Origin: an uncultured Lachnospiraceae bacterium
GTDB taxonomy: Bacteria > Bacillota > Clostridia > Lachnospirales > Lachnospiraceae
Reading direction: 5' to 3'
DNA: 64,000 bases
Assembly: GCA_910587305.1 (NCBI GenBank)
Contig: CAJUKV010000016.1
Location: 12,591-76,590, forward strand
Shown here piece after piece: positions 45,137-53,558 of the stretch (position 1 is the first letter of the stretch; every line of letters begins with the position of its first letter). A program made the position numbers and the translations under genes. Under the pieces are notes generated by a model. That model was not told where the DNA came from, made no database searches, and saw nothing but the letters and a program-made list of their open reading frames with translations.

Positions 45137-46322
45137 TATTGAAGCCAGACATATAATTGAAGCCTTACGTTCCGGTATTCCGTCCCGTGCGGTGGGACAA
45201 TACTTTTCCGAGGCGCGTCCCAAAATCATGAAGGAAATATCCGACCGGCTGGATGTGGTATGCGAGCAGGGCAAATCCAGCGGAATGATCATCAGCGGAA
45301 AATACGGGGAAGGAAAAACCCATCTGCTGAATACGGTGTTTAATCTCGCTCATTCCAATAATATGGTAGTCTCTTACCTTTCTCTCAGCAAGGAGACGCC
45401 TATGGATAAGCTTTATCTGGTATATCAAAAGCTGATCCAAAATACCTATCTTCCCAAAAGGCAGCAGCCAGGATTCACATATGAGTTGGAAAAAATATCT
45501 GCCGGCAGTCCCGTGGCAAATGAAATGCTGCTTTACGCCGCAAAGCAGCTGGAGACGGACAAGCTGTATTATTTGTTCCGTTCTTATTTAAACACGGAGG
45601 ATTCTGACGAAAAATTCCTGCTGCAGGCGGATTTAGAGGGAGATTTTATTGCAAATGTTCCTTTAAAAAAGATTTACAAGCGAATTTTTAACCAGCCGGT
45701 AAAATATAATACCAATTTTACAAAAACAAAGCATTGCAATGATTATTTTTCATTCATGAGTCACTTATTTATTCAGATGGGGTATCATGGATGGGTTATT
45801 TTGATGGATGAGACAGAGCTGATGGGGAGGCTTAGCAAAAAGGCCCGGCTGAATGCCTATCGAAATATGGCGGGATTTCTTATGCCAAAAGAGCAGCTTG
45901 AATCCACTTTCAGTATTTTTGCCCTCAGCGCATCTTATGCGGAGGATGTGATTGAGGCAAAGCATGAATATGAAAATCTGGCGGCAATTTATCCGGATGA
46001 GCCGGAGCCTGCTAAAACGGTTCTGGATCTTCTGGCAAGGGCGCCTCAGCTATTGCCTTTGACGAAGGATGAAATCCACGAAATTTTGTATAAGATACAG
46101 GATTTTCACGGGAAAGCCTATGGATGGACGCCCAATCTTTCCATAGAATCTTTAGCGGAGGCAACCCAGTCAGGAGGGTATTTGCTTAGAACCAAAATCC
46201 GGGCTGCCATCGAATTTTTAGACCAGCTTTATCAATATGGAAAAGCAGGAAAAACTACGATCAATGAGCTGGGAGAGGAAACCTTTACGGAGGATGTTCC
46301 GTCTATTGAAGAATGGGGGTAA
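45129..46322 (+). CDS. BrxD/DUF2791-family ATPase, second of pair
   Basis: A 397-residue P-loop protein. It opens YDIEARHIIEALRSGIPSRA, the N-terminal signature of the BREX ATP-binding (DUF2791) family. Walker A is IISGKYGEGKTHLLN near residues 54-68, Walker B is WVILMDETELMG with an intact Asp-Glu, and LSKKARLNAYRNMAGFL follows. The length is close to BrxD. The start overlaps the first ATPase. With the divergent helicase and the 255-residue protein it recalls a cut-down BREX-like module. Its stop is three bases before a GH3 glucosidase, so the transcript probably runs on. Confidence 0.86.
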   Translation: MYDIEARHIIEALRSGIPSRAVGQYFSEARPKIMKEISDRLDVVCEQGKSSGMIISGKYGEGKTHLLNTVFNLAHSNNMVVSYLSLSKETPMDKLYLVYQKLIQNTYLPKRQQPGFTYELEKISAGSPVANEMLLYAAKQLETDKLYYLFRSYLNTEDSDEKFLLQADLEGDFIANVPLKKIYKRIFNQPVKYNTNFTKTKHCNDYFSFMSHLFIQMGYHGWVILMDETELMGRLSKKARLNAYRNMAGFLMPKEQLESTFSIFALSASYAEDVIEAKHEYENLAAIYPDEPEPAKTVLDLLARAPQLLPLTKDEIHEILYKIQDFHGKAYGWTPNLSIESLAEATQSGGYLLRTKIRAAIEFLDQLYQYGKAGKTTINELGEETFTEDVPSIEEWG

Positions 46323-46325
46323 GAT

Positions 46326-48554
46326 ATGAAAAGAGAAGATTTAAAAGCCTTACTGGAGGATATGTCCCTGCAGGAAAAGGTGGATCAGATGTTGCAGTTA
46401 ATGGGGATGTTCTATCTGGATGATGCGGAAGGTGTCTTAACCGGACCGGCAAGGGAGCTGGGGGTGGCAGAAAAGGACTTTTGGATGGCAGGTTCCATTT
46501 TGGGAACCTTTGGGGCAAAGCAGCTGAAGGCGATTCAGGACAAATATATGGAAAAGCAGCCTCATCATATTCCCATGCTGTTTATGATGGATGTGATTCA
46601 TGGATTGAAAACGGTATTTCCCATGCCCCTGGCCCAGGGTGCGACCTTTGAGCCGGAGCTTTCCGGAAGGTGCGCTCAGGCGGCGGCCAGGGAGGCGGCG
46701 GTAAGCGGGCTTCATGTGACTTTCAGCCCTATGGTGGACTTGGTCAGGGATGCCAGGTGGGGCCGGGTTATGGAGTCTACGGGGGAGGACCCTTATTTGA
46801 ACGGTTTGTTTGCCAAAGCGCAGGTGGAGGGTTTTCAGGGAGACGATATGGGTAAGCCCTATAAGGTGTGCTCCTGCGTAAAGCATTTTGCAGCTTACGG
46901 CGGGGCCCAGGCCGGCCGGGATTATAATACGGTAGAGCTGAGCGAGCATACTTTGAGGGATTTTTATCTGCCCCCTTATAAGGCGGCAATTGATGCGGGC
47001 GTAGGGATGGTAATGACCTCCTTTAATACGATTAACGGGATTCCTGCCAGTACAAACCGCTGGCTGATGCGTGACATTTTGCGGGAAGAGATGGGATTTG
47101 ACGGGGTTTTAATTTCCGATTTTTCCGCCATATTGGAGACCGTTGCACATGGAAACAGTGCGGACGAGGCGGATGCGGCAAAGAAGGCGTTGGAGGCCGG
47201 CGTGGATATTGACATGATGACCAGCGTATACGCCGCAAATTTAAGCAGGCTGGTGGAGGAAGGGAAGGTCAGCGAGGCTCTGATTGATGAGAGCGTCATG
47301 AGGATATTGGAGCTGAAAAATAAGCTTGGCCTTTTTGAGAATCCCTATAAGGACGCCAATCCGGAAGAGGAAAAGACGGTGATTTTGTGCAAGGAGCATA
47401 AGGAGCTGGCCAGAGAGGCAGCGCAAAAAGCCTTTGTGCTGTTGAAAAATGACGGATTGCTGCCTGTGGACAGGAATAAAAAGGTGGCTTTCGTAGGGCC
47501 CTATACCAACCGCAAAGAAATCATCAGCAGCTGGGCGGTGACGGGGGATGTTTCCTCCTGTGTGACGATTGAAGAAGCGGCAAAGGAAGTATTCGACCTT
47601 TCCAAAACCACATTTCATCAGGGATGCCAGATACTGGACGATGATTACCACCTGACAGGTTTTGGCAATATGGGTGAATCCGTTCCCGAGAAGCTCTCGC
47701 AGGAAGAACAGAAAAAGATGTTTGAGGAAGCCCTTGCGGCGGCTAAGGAGGCAGACCTTGTCATTATGCCTATTGGCGAACACTTTTTACAGAGCGGAGA
47801 AGCAACCAGCCGGGCCATGATTGATGTGCCGGAAATTCAAATGAACCTTTTCAGGGAAGTGGCAAAGGTAAATGAAAATATAGTGGTAGTGCTCTTTAAC
47901 GGTAGGCCGTTGGATTTGCGGGAAATCAGCAAAACGGCAAAAGCGGTATTGGACGTATGGCTCCCCGGAACGGAAGGGGGACATGCGATCGTAGATGTTT
48001 TAACCGGAAAGATAAATCCCTCCGGAAAGCTGCCCATGAGTTTTCCTTATTGTGTAGGACAGGTACCGGTGCATTATAATGAGTATTCTACGGGACGGCC
48101 GAACTTTGAAGGGATGCAGGAGAGATTTAAATCGAAATACATTGATATTCCCAATGCGCCCTTATATCCTTTCGGGTTTGGGTTAAGCTACACCAATTTT
48201 GAAATTTCGCCCGTAACGCTCAGCACAGATACGGTAACGGAAGGACAGCCGGTTAAGGCGTGTGTGACGGTAAAGAATACGGGAGAAATGGAAGGAACGG
48301 AGGTTGTACAGCTTTACATTCAGGATGTGGCCGCCAGTGTGGTGCGTCCGGTGAAGGAGCTTAAGGGATTTGAAAAAGTAAAACTTTGTCCCAATGAGGA
48401 AAAACAGGTAGAGTTTATCATTGACGAGCCGATGCTCCGTTTCCTTCGGGCCGATGGTACGGTGGGAAGCGAGGAAGGTAAATTCCGCGTTTGGATTGGG
48501 AACAGCAGCAATACCAAAAATGAAGCGACATTTTATTATCAGAAAACGAAGTAG
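46326..48554 (+). CDS. Glycoside hydrolase family 3 beta-glucosidase
   Basis: This 742-residue enzyme shows the GH3 (alpha/beta)8 domain with GLHVTFSPMVDLVRDARWGR, VKHFAAYGGAQAGRDYNTV and nucleophile Asp in DGVLISDFSAI. The second alpha/beta domain has FVLLKNDGLLPVDRNKKVAF and IMPIGEHFLQSGEATSR, the likely acid/base region. PLYPFGFGLSYTNFE leads into a fibronectin-like C-terminal domain. No signal peptide, so it acts on imported beta-glucosides. It begins three bases after the second ATPase, an odd partner for that module, and repeats of one family lie on both sides of the three-gene block. Confidence 0.94.
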   Translation: MKREDLKALLEDMSLQEKVDQMLQLMGMFYLDDAEGVLTGPARELGVAEKDFWMAGSILGTFGAKQLKAIQDKYMEKQPHHIPMLFMMDVIHGLKTVFPMPLAQGATFEPELSGRCAQAAAREAAVSGLHVTFSPMVDLVRDARWGRVMESTGEDPYLNGLFAKAQVEGFQGDDMGKPYKVCSCVKHFAAYGGAQAGRDYNTVELSEHTLRDFYLPPYKAAIDAGVGMVMTSFNTINGIPASTNRWLMRDILREEMGFDGVLISDFSAILETVAHGNSADEADAAKKALEAGVDIDMMTSVYAANLSRLVEEGKVSEALIDESVMRILELKNKLGLFENPYKDANPEEEKTVILCKEHKELAREAAQKAFVLLKNDGLLPVDRNKKVAFVGPYTNRKEIISSWAVTGDVSSCVTIEEAAKEVFDLSKTTFHQGCQILDDDYHLTGFGNMGESVPEKLSQEEQKKMFEEALAAAKEADLVIMPIGEHFLQSGEATSRAMIDVPEIQMNLFREVAKVNENIVVVLFNGRPLDLREISKTAKAVLDVWLPGTEGGHAIVDVLTGKINPSGKLPMSFPYCVGQVPVHYNEYSTGRPNFEGMQERFKSKYIDIPNAPLYPFGFGLSYTNFEISPVTLSTDTVTEGQPVKACVTVKNTGEMEGTEVVQLYIQDVAASVVRPVKELKGFEKVKLCPNEEKQVEFIIDEPMLRFLRADGTVGSEEGKFRVWIGNSSNTKNEATFYYQKTK

Positions 48555-48565
48555 GGATTTACAAT

Positions 48566-48648
48566 CAAGCAGGGAAGATTTCCCCCTACTCGCCGCGCGG
48601 CCCGTGCGCCGCTTTAGCGGCATACTTCCTCTGCACGGGTCTGTGCAT
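48566..48648 (-). repeat. Palindromic repeat family, copy C (inverted relative to B)
   Basis: On the minus strand it carries GCACAGACCCGTGC, the AGAGGAAGTAT spacer, and GCCGCT-AA-AGCGGC GCACGGG, then a degenerate GTAGGGGG/CCCTGC unit. Together with copy B it forms an inverted repeat around the two ATPases and the glucosidase. Confidence 0.75.
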
Positions 48649-48655
48649 AAAAAAG

Positions 48656-48690
48656 CTCCGGCATATCAATGTATGCCGGAGTTATTTTGT
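48656..48690. terminator. Terminator after the glucosidase
   Basis: CTCCGGCATA and TATGCCGGAG form a 10-bp perfect stem with a six-base loop. TTATTTTGT follows on the plus strand and CTTTTTTAT on the minus strand, so it can serve both convergent genes. Confidence 0.85.
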
Positions 48691-48741
48691 CAGTAAACTG
48701 ATTTACAAAGCGCGGTAGTTTATGTACCGTATCCAAACAAC

Positions 48742-49440
48742 TTATTTGAACATTGCGCCTTCAATATCGCTTGAGAAGCCGTCCATATCGGTAGGCAGCC
48801 ATGCAACTTTTTCTTTGCCGCTTACGTCAACTTTAAGCTTTTCGCAGGTAACGGTAACTTCCGTAGCGTCAGCGCTGGGTTCCATTGCAGCAAGGCCGCT
48901 CATAAAGTCTTTGATATACTGCTGCATATAAGAATTGAACACATCCATATCGCCGTTAGCAATTGCTTCCTGATCTTCAGGAGTAAGGCTGTCAGTCATT
49001 TTGGTGGCTGCATCCATCATAATCTGAGTCATTTCGTCATATGAAAATCCGTTAATTTTCAGGGTAACAACTGTCTGATCTCCGCTTTCGGAAGTGATTT
49101 CAGCGGTATAAGTAATCTTGCCAAGCATGGTCATCATGGAGTCTGTCAGCTCCTGCACATCCTCATCCGTCAGCTCAACGCCTGCGCTGGAAAGCTCGCT
49201 TTTTAATTCATCTACCAGCTCCACATCCGCACCTTCCTCAAAGAAAGCGCTGGACACATCTTCTTCGGAAGCAAAACCCAATAAATCTTTCATGGGAGCA
49301 GCATTGTCCTTTGCTGCAAGCTCAAAAAGAGCGCCTACGGTTTGATCAGCCGGAGCCAATTTTTCGCCACAACCGGTCAGCGGCATGCACATTACAGCAA
49401 CTGCTGCAACAACAGCCAAAATTTTTTTGATTTTTTTCAT
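48742..49440 (-). CDS. Predicted lipoprotein of unknown role
   Basis: A 232-residue acidic lipoprotein. GAAAGGAG before ATG 49440 sets the start MKKIKKILAVVAAVAVMCM; the lipobox is PLTGC. The mature protein is rich in Asp/Glu (EGADVELVDELKSELSSAG, LTDEDVQELTDSMM) and ends VDVSGKEKVAWLPTDMDGFS. This resembles DUF5105-like lipoproteins of Clostridia in which a repeat domain measures TYTAEITSESGDQTVV-type strands. It stands alone, convergent with the glucosidase. Function unknown. Confidence 0.82.
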   Translation of the reverse strand: MKKIKKILAVVAAVAVMCMPLTGCGEKLAPADQTVGALFELAAKDNAAPMKDLLGFASEEDVSSAFFEEGADVELVDELKSELSSAGVELTDEDVQELTDSMMTMLGKITYTAEITSESGDQTVVTLKINGFSYDEMTQIMMDAATKMTDSLTPEDQEAIANGDMDVFNSYMQQYIKDFMSGLAAMEPSADATEVTVTCEKLKVDVSGKEKVAWLPTDMDGFSSDIEGAMFK

Positions 49441-49693
49441 AATAATTCTTAATTCTCCTTTCTTTTTGCGTTGAAATGCAATACTAAGTATAATACGTTT
49501 TTTTGATAGTGTAAATAGGAGAAAAATAGAAAAAACAAACTTTTTTCGCACCTGCTTCCAAACTGTGAAAAATAGGCGAATAAAAGTTCGGCCGACTGTG
49601 TGTTTATCAACCGGTACTTATTCTTTCCGCTTGCAATTGTGGGGATCTTCTATTATGATAATTTTTATGGATTATGAGAGGAGGACGCGGAAG

Positions 49694-50407
49694 ATGGAAA
49701 TGTTATCACTTGCCAGGGAACTTATGGAAAACGCATATCCGGGAAGAGGAATTGTGATAGGCCGATCAAAGGATGGAGCAAAGGCCGTAACAGCTTATTT
49801 TATTATGGGAAGAAGCTCTAACAGCCGCAATCGTATTTTCGTGGAGGAAGGAGGGGGGATAAGGACACAGGCTTTTGACCCTTCCAAATTAGAAGATCCC
49901 AGCCTTATTATCTATGCGCCGGTGAGGGTATGGGGAAACAGGACGATTGTCACAAACGGAGATCAGACGGATACGGTTTACGAGGGATTTGAAAAGGGGC
50001 TTACCTTTGAACAGTCTTTAAGAAGCCGGGAATTTGAACCGGACGGGCCTAATTATACGCCCAGAATTTCAGGGGTGATGCAGGTGGAAAACGGGAAATA
50101 TGCTTATGCCATGTCTATTTTAAAGAGCAACAACGGCAATCCCGGGGGCTGTAACAGATATACCTATTCCTATGAAAATCCGGCGGCGGGAGAAGGGCGT
50201 TTTATCCATACATATCTTCATGACGGGAATCCGCTGCCAAGCTTTGCGGGAGAACCTAAGCCGGTGGAGCTGACAGGGGATATTGACGAGTTCACGTCTC
50301 TTGTCTGGAACAGTTTAAATGAGGAAAATAAAGTATCCCTGTTTGTGCGGTATATCGATATAGAAACGGGGGCCTATGAGACACGTATTGTAAATAAGAA
50401 CAAATAA
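49694..50407 (+). CDS. IMP cyclohydrolase-like protein (PurO type)
   Basis: A 237-residue protein related to archaeal-type IMP cyclohydrolase. MEMLSLARELMENAYPGRGI, VTAYFIMGRSSNSRNRIF, YAPVRVWGNRTIVTNGDQTD and SNNGNPGGCNRYTYSYE are typical of the family. AGGAGG ten bases before ATG 49694 supports this start; the frame is open further upstream. It would close the last ring of purine synthesis, making IMP from FAICAR, in the cytoplasm. The next gene, 95 bases on, supplies the preceding transformylase step. The two thus replace the usual two-domain PurH. Confidence 0.88.
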   Translation: MEMLSLARELMENAYPGRGIVIGRSKDGAKAVTAYFIMGRSSNSRNRIFVEEGGGIRTQAFDPSKLEDPSLIIYAPVRVWGNRTIVTNGDQTDTVYEGFEKGLTFEQSLRSREFEPDGPNYTPRISGVMQVENGKYAYAMSILKSNNGNPGGCNRYTYSYENPAAGEGRFIHTYLHDGNPLPSFAGEPKPVELTGDIDEFTSLVWNSLNEENKVSLFVRYIDIETGAYETRIVNKNK

Positions 50408-50502
50408 TTTAACGGAGATTCATGAGAAAAATTAATTTTTCTCATAACAAATTTATGCCTCAGCCGCAATTTAAGGGCCATTGGCAGGAACAGGGGATCA
50501 AT

Positions 50503-51681
50503 ATGAACGAAATTCAATTGAAATATGGATGTAATCCAAATCAAAAGCCGTCTAAAATTTTTATGGAGGACGGAAGCGACCTTCCGGTTACGGTGTTAAA
50601 CGGGAAACCGGGATACATTAACTTCTTAGACGCTTTAAACGGCTGGCAGCTGGTAAAGGAACTAAAAGCTCTCACAGGGTATCCGGCGGCAGCTTCCTTT
50701 AAGCATGTTTCACCTGCGGGGGCGGCAATCGGGCTTCCCCTTACCGATACGCTCTCAAAGATTTACTGGGTAGACGATCTTGGGGAATTGTCTCCTCTTG
50801 CGTCCGCATACGCCAGGGCAAGGGGGGCTGACAGAATGTCCTCCTTTGGAGATTTTATAGCCTTATCGGATGAATGCGACGAGGATACGGCAAGACTGAT
50901 TAAAAGGGAGGTATCCGACGGCGTGATTGCCCCGGGATACACAAAAGAAGCAATGGCGCTTTTAATGGAGAAGAAAAAGGGCAATTATAATATTATCCGG
51001 ATAGACGCTTCTTACACGCCGAATCAGATTGAGAGAAAGCAGGTGTATGGGGTCACCTTTGAACAGGGAAGAAACGAGTTATCCGTTGACGATGATCTGC
51101 TTTCCAATATTGTGACGAAAAATAAGGAATTGCCGGGCTGTGCAAAGACCGATATGCAGATTGCTTTAGTTACGCTTAAGTATACGCAGTCCAATTCCGT
51201 GTGCTATGTGAAGGACGGGCAGGCCATCGGGATTGGAGCCGGGCAGCAGTCCAGAATACACTGTACCAGATTAGCGGGCCAGAAGGCCGATAACTGGTAT
51301 CTGCGTCAGGCGCCGCAGGTGCTCGAACTTCCTTTTTTAGATAAATTAGGCCGGGCAGACAGGGATAATGCCATCGACGTCTATATTGGAGAGGAATATG
51401 AGGACGTTCTCCGGGAGGGAGAGTGGCAGAAGCGTTTTAAGGAAAAACCGCCTGTTTTCACAAGAGAGGAAAAAAGAGCATGGCTTAACGGAAATAAAAA
51501 TGTGACTTTAGGGTCAGACGCATTTTTCCCGTTTTCTGACAATATTGAAAGAGCATATAAGAGCGGCGTAAAATATATTGCCCAGCCCGGCGGCTCTGTC
51601 CGGGACGACCTTGTGATAGAATGCTGTGATAAGTATGATATGGTGATGGCCTTTACAGGCATCAGGCTGTTCCACCATTAA
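50503..51681 (+). CDS. purH: AICAR formyltransferase (stand-alone PurH domain)
   Basis: A 392-residue enzyme that formylates AICAR to FAICAR with 10-formyl-tetrahydrofolate. AGGGG seven bases before ATG 50503 gives MNEIQLKYGCNPNQKPSKIF, the typical N-terminus. SFKHVSPAGAAIG carries the catalytic Lys-His, ARARGADRMSSFGDFIALS the substrate loop. SNSVCYVKDGQAIGIGAGQQ and the C-terminal KYIAQPGGSVRDD complete the active site. The IMP cyclohydrolase domain of bifunctional PurH is absent. The upstream PurO-like gene fills that role. Confidence 0.94.
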   Translation: MNEIQLKYGCNPNQKPSKIFMEDGSDLPVTVLNGKPGYINFLDALNGWQLVKELKALTGYPAAASFKHVSPAGAAIGLPLTDTLSKIYWVDDLGELSPLASAYARARGADRMSSFGDFIALSDECDEDTARLIKREVSDGVIAPGYTKEAMALLMEKKKGNYNIIRIDASYTPNQIERKQVYGVTFEQGRNELSVDDDLLSNIVTKNKELPGCAKTDMQIALVTLKYTQSNSVCYVKDGQAIGIGAGQQSRIHCTRLAGQKADNWYLRQAPQVLELPFLDKLGRADRDNAIDVYIGEEYEDVLREGEWQKRFKEKPPVFTREEKRAWLNGNKNVTLGSDAFFPFSDNIERAYKSGVKYIAQPGGSVRDDLVIECCDKYDMVMAFTGIRLFHH

Positions 51682-51782
51682 GGTTTCTTTCATTTTTAAG
51701 ATGCATAAACCGGGTAAATGTAGTATAGTAGTATTTGAAAATCCATTGATTTTGCAGGCTTAAAGAAGGAAGGGAGATAACT

Positions 51783-52667
51783 ATGGCCTTTTGTATTATT
51801 ACGGATTCCGCTTCCGATGTGCCGGAAAGTGTGATAAAAGAGTATCATTTATACGTAATGCCGACCCCTGTTACCATTGAAGGGAAGGATTATTTTGATG
51901 GCGACACCATCTTTCCCGAACAGTTTTATGAGATTCAGGCCTCCGGCAGAGAGATAAAAACGTATCATATTAATCAATATATGTTTTATGAACATTTTCT
52001 TCCCTTTGCGAAAAGAGGAGACGAAGTACTATATTTGTGCTTTTCTACGGGGATTGCCGGAACTTTTAATGCGGCTAAGCTGGCCTATGAGCAGATTCTT
52101 GAGGAATACCCGGATTTCCGGCTCACGATTATTGATACGAAATGCGCGTCCGTGGGATACGGCCTTGTAGCGGAGAGAGTGCTTCGTATGCAGAAAAACG
52201 GCGCGCCTAAGGAGCTTTTAATCGAGGCGGCGAATTTTTTCTGCGAGCATATGGAACATGCGGTTACGGTCATGGAGCTTGAATATCTGTTTAAGGGGGG
52301 AAGGCTTAGCAGGACTTCTTTTCTGGCGGGCACGGTGCTTGATATTAAGCCGATTATCATTGTGGATGAAAACGGTTCTCTAAAGGCGGTGGAGAAGGTG
52401 CGGGGCTGGAAGAAGGCCCAGAAAAGAATACTCGATATGGTAGGTGAAAAAGGGAAAAGCCTGGAAAAACAAGTGGTAGGCGTCTGCTACGGCACGGATA
52501 AGACGGCTTACGAATTTATCAAAAAAGAGCTTGTGGACCGTTACCATGTAAAAGGACTTTTGGAAGGCCGGGTGGGCTGCGCTATCGGCGCGCATACGGG
52601 CCCCGGGATTTTAGGGATTGTTTTTCTGAATGAGTTACAGGATAAATACGAGGAATATTTGAAATAA
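51783..52667 (+). CDS. DegV-family fatty-acid-binding protein
   Basis: A 294-residue cytoplasmic protein. CIITDSASDVPESVI, YLCFSTGIAGTFNAAKLAYE, IIDTKCASVGYGL and LFKGGRLSRTSFLAGTVLDI show the DegV two-domain fold. GCAIGAHTGPGILGIVF is its C-terminal signature. Family members bind fatty acids and, as FakB, present them to the fatty-acid kinase FakA for phospholipid synthesis. No fakA is nearby. AAGGAAGGGAG precedes the ATG. Several DegV paralogues per genome are normal in Firmicutes, so the ligand cannot be told. Confidence 0.94.
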   Translation: MAFCIITDSASDVPESVIKEYHLYVMPTPVTIEGKDYFDGDTIFPEQFYEIQASGREIKTYHINQYMFYEHFLPFAKRGDEVLYLCFSTGIAGTFNAAKLAYEQILEEYPDFRLTIIDTKCASVGYGLVAERVLRMQKNGAPKELLIEAANFFCEHMEHAVTVMELEYLFKGGRLSRTSFLAGTVLDIKPIIIVDENGSLKAVEKVRGWKKAQKRILDMVGEKGKSLEKQVVGVCYGTDKTAYEFIKKELVDRYHVKGLLEGRVGCAIGAHTGPGILGIVFLNELQDKYEEYLK

Positions 52668-52743
52668 AAACGGATTTGTGTCAGTTCACGGTATATTCAT
52701 TGTGGGGGAAGCCTGTGGGCTATTGGAAGCATGGAGGATTTAT

Positions 52744-53478
52744 ATGCTGGAAGTAAAAAATTTGGTGTTCCATCCGCTGGAAAACGGCGTGGAAAAATGC
52801 ATCATAGAAGATATGAATTTTACGGTGAAGGACGGGGAAATGCTGGTCATCACCGGCCCTAACGGCGGAGGAAAATCCACCTTAGCCAAGCTCCTTATGG
52901 GAATCGAGAAACCGGATGAAGGCGCTATTTTTATGGACGGGACGGATATTACCGGTTATAGTATTGCACAGCGGGCGAATGCAGGCATCGGATTTGCTTT
53001 TCAGCAGCCGCCCAGATTTAAGGGAATGACGGTTAAGAGACTGCTGTCCCTTGCGGCGGGGTGCGAGCTGCCTGAGAATAAGTGTTGCGATTATTTAAGC
53101 GGCGTGGGTCTTTGCGCCAGGGAATATTTGAACCGGGAAGTGGACAATACTCTTTCCGGAGGGGAGATGAAGCGGTTAGAGATTGCAACCGTTCTGGCCA
53201 GGCCCCATAAACTATGTATTTTTGACGAGCCGGAGGCCGGAATTGACCTTTGGAGTTTTTCTATGCTGGTGAAACAATTTGAGCAGCTCCATGCGGACAA
53301 AAAGGAAAGCCTGATTTTGATTTCCCATCAGGAGAGAATCATTCGGATGGCGGACCGGATTATGGTGGTCAAGGACGGAAAGATAGAAGTTCTGGACGAG
53401 AGGGAGAAGGTTTTGCCGAATCTTGTAAACGACGATACGGGCTGCGCCTGTATGAATCCGGCGCACAGGGCGTCATGA
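52744..53478 (+). CDS. SufC-like ABC ATPase of a minimal two-gene SUF system
   Basis: A 244-residue ABC ATPase from ATG 52744 (TGGAGG upstream). Walker A is TGPNGGGKSTLAKLL, the Q-loop IGFAFQQPPRFKGM, the signature LSGGEMKRLEIATVLA, Walker B LCIFDEPEAGIDL and the H-loop ISHQE. It is shorter at its linker than classical SufC. The next gene is a SufB/SufD-type scaffold and no sufS, sufU or sufE is near, so the pair matches the minimal SUF-like (SMS) arrangement of anaerobes. It should energise Fe-S cluster assembly. A CACMNP motif lies at the C-terminus and may bind metal. Confidence 0.88.
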   Translation: MLEVKNLVFHPLENGVEKCIIEDMNFTVKDGEMLVITGPNGGGKSTLAKLLMGIEKPDEGAIFMDGTDITGYSIAQRANAGIGFAFQQPPRFKGMTVKRLLSLAAGCELPENKCCDYLSGVGLCAREYLNREVDNTLSGGEMKRLEIATVLARPHKLCIFDEPEAGIDLWSFSMLVKQFEQLHADKKESLILISHQERIIRMADRIMVVKDGKIEVLDEREKVLPNLVNDDTGCACMNPAHRAS

Positions 53479-53558
53479 AATGAGCCTGCGGATTTGACAG
53501 TCATTTTATAGACGATATTCGCGCATCAGGGCAGCATAGCGGGAAGGTAAGACTTAAT

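Noticed and set aside
40874..46322. Complete BREX system
   Set aside because: PglX, PglZ, BrxA/B/L are not in or near the cassette; only ATPase- and helicase-type genes are.
46437..46949. 170-codon minus-strand frame in the glucosidase
   Set aside because: Antisense shadow of a conserved GH3 catalytic domain; no ribosome-binding site.
49514..49693. Upstream extension of the IMP cyclohydrolase-like gene
   Set aside because: The frame is open to 49565 but does not resemble the family, and AGGAGG is placed for ATG 49694.
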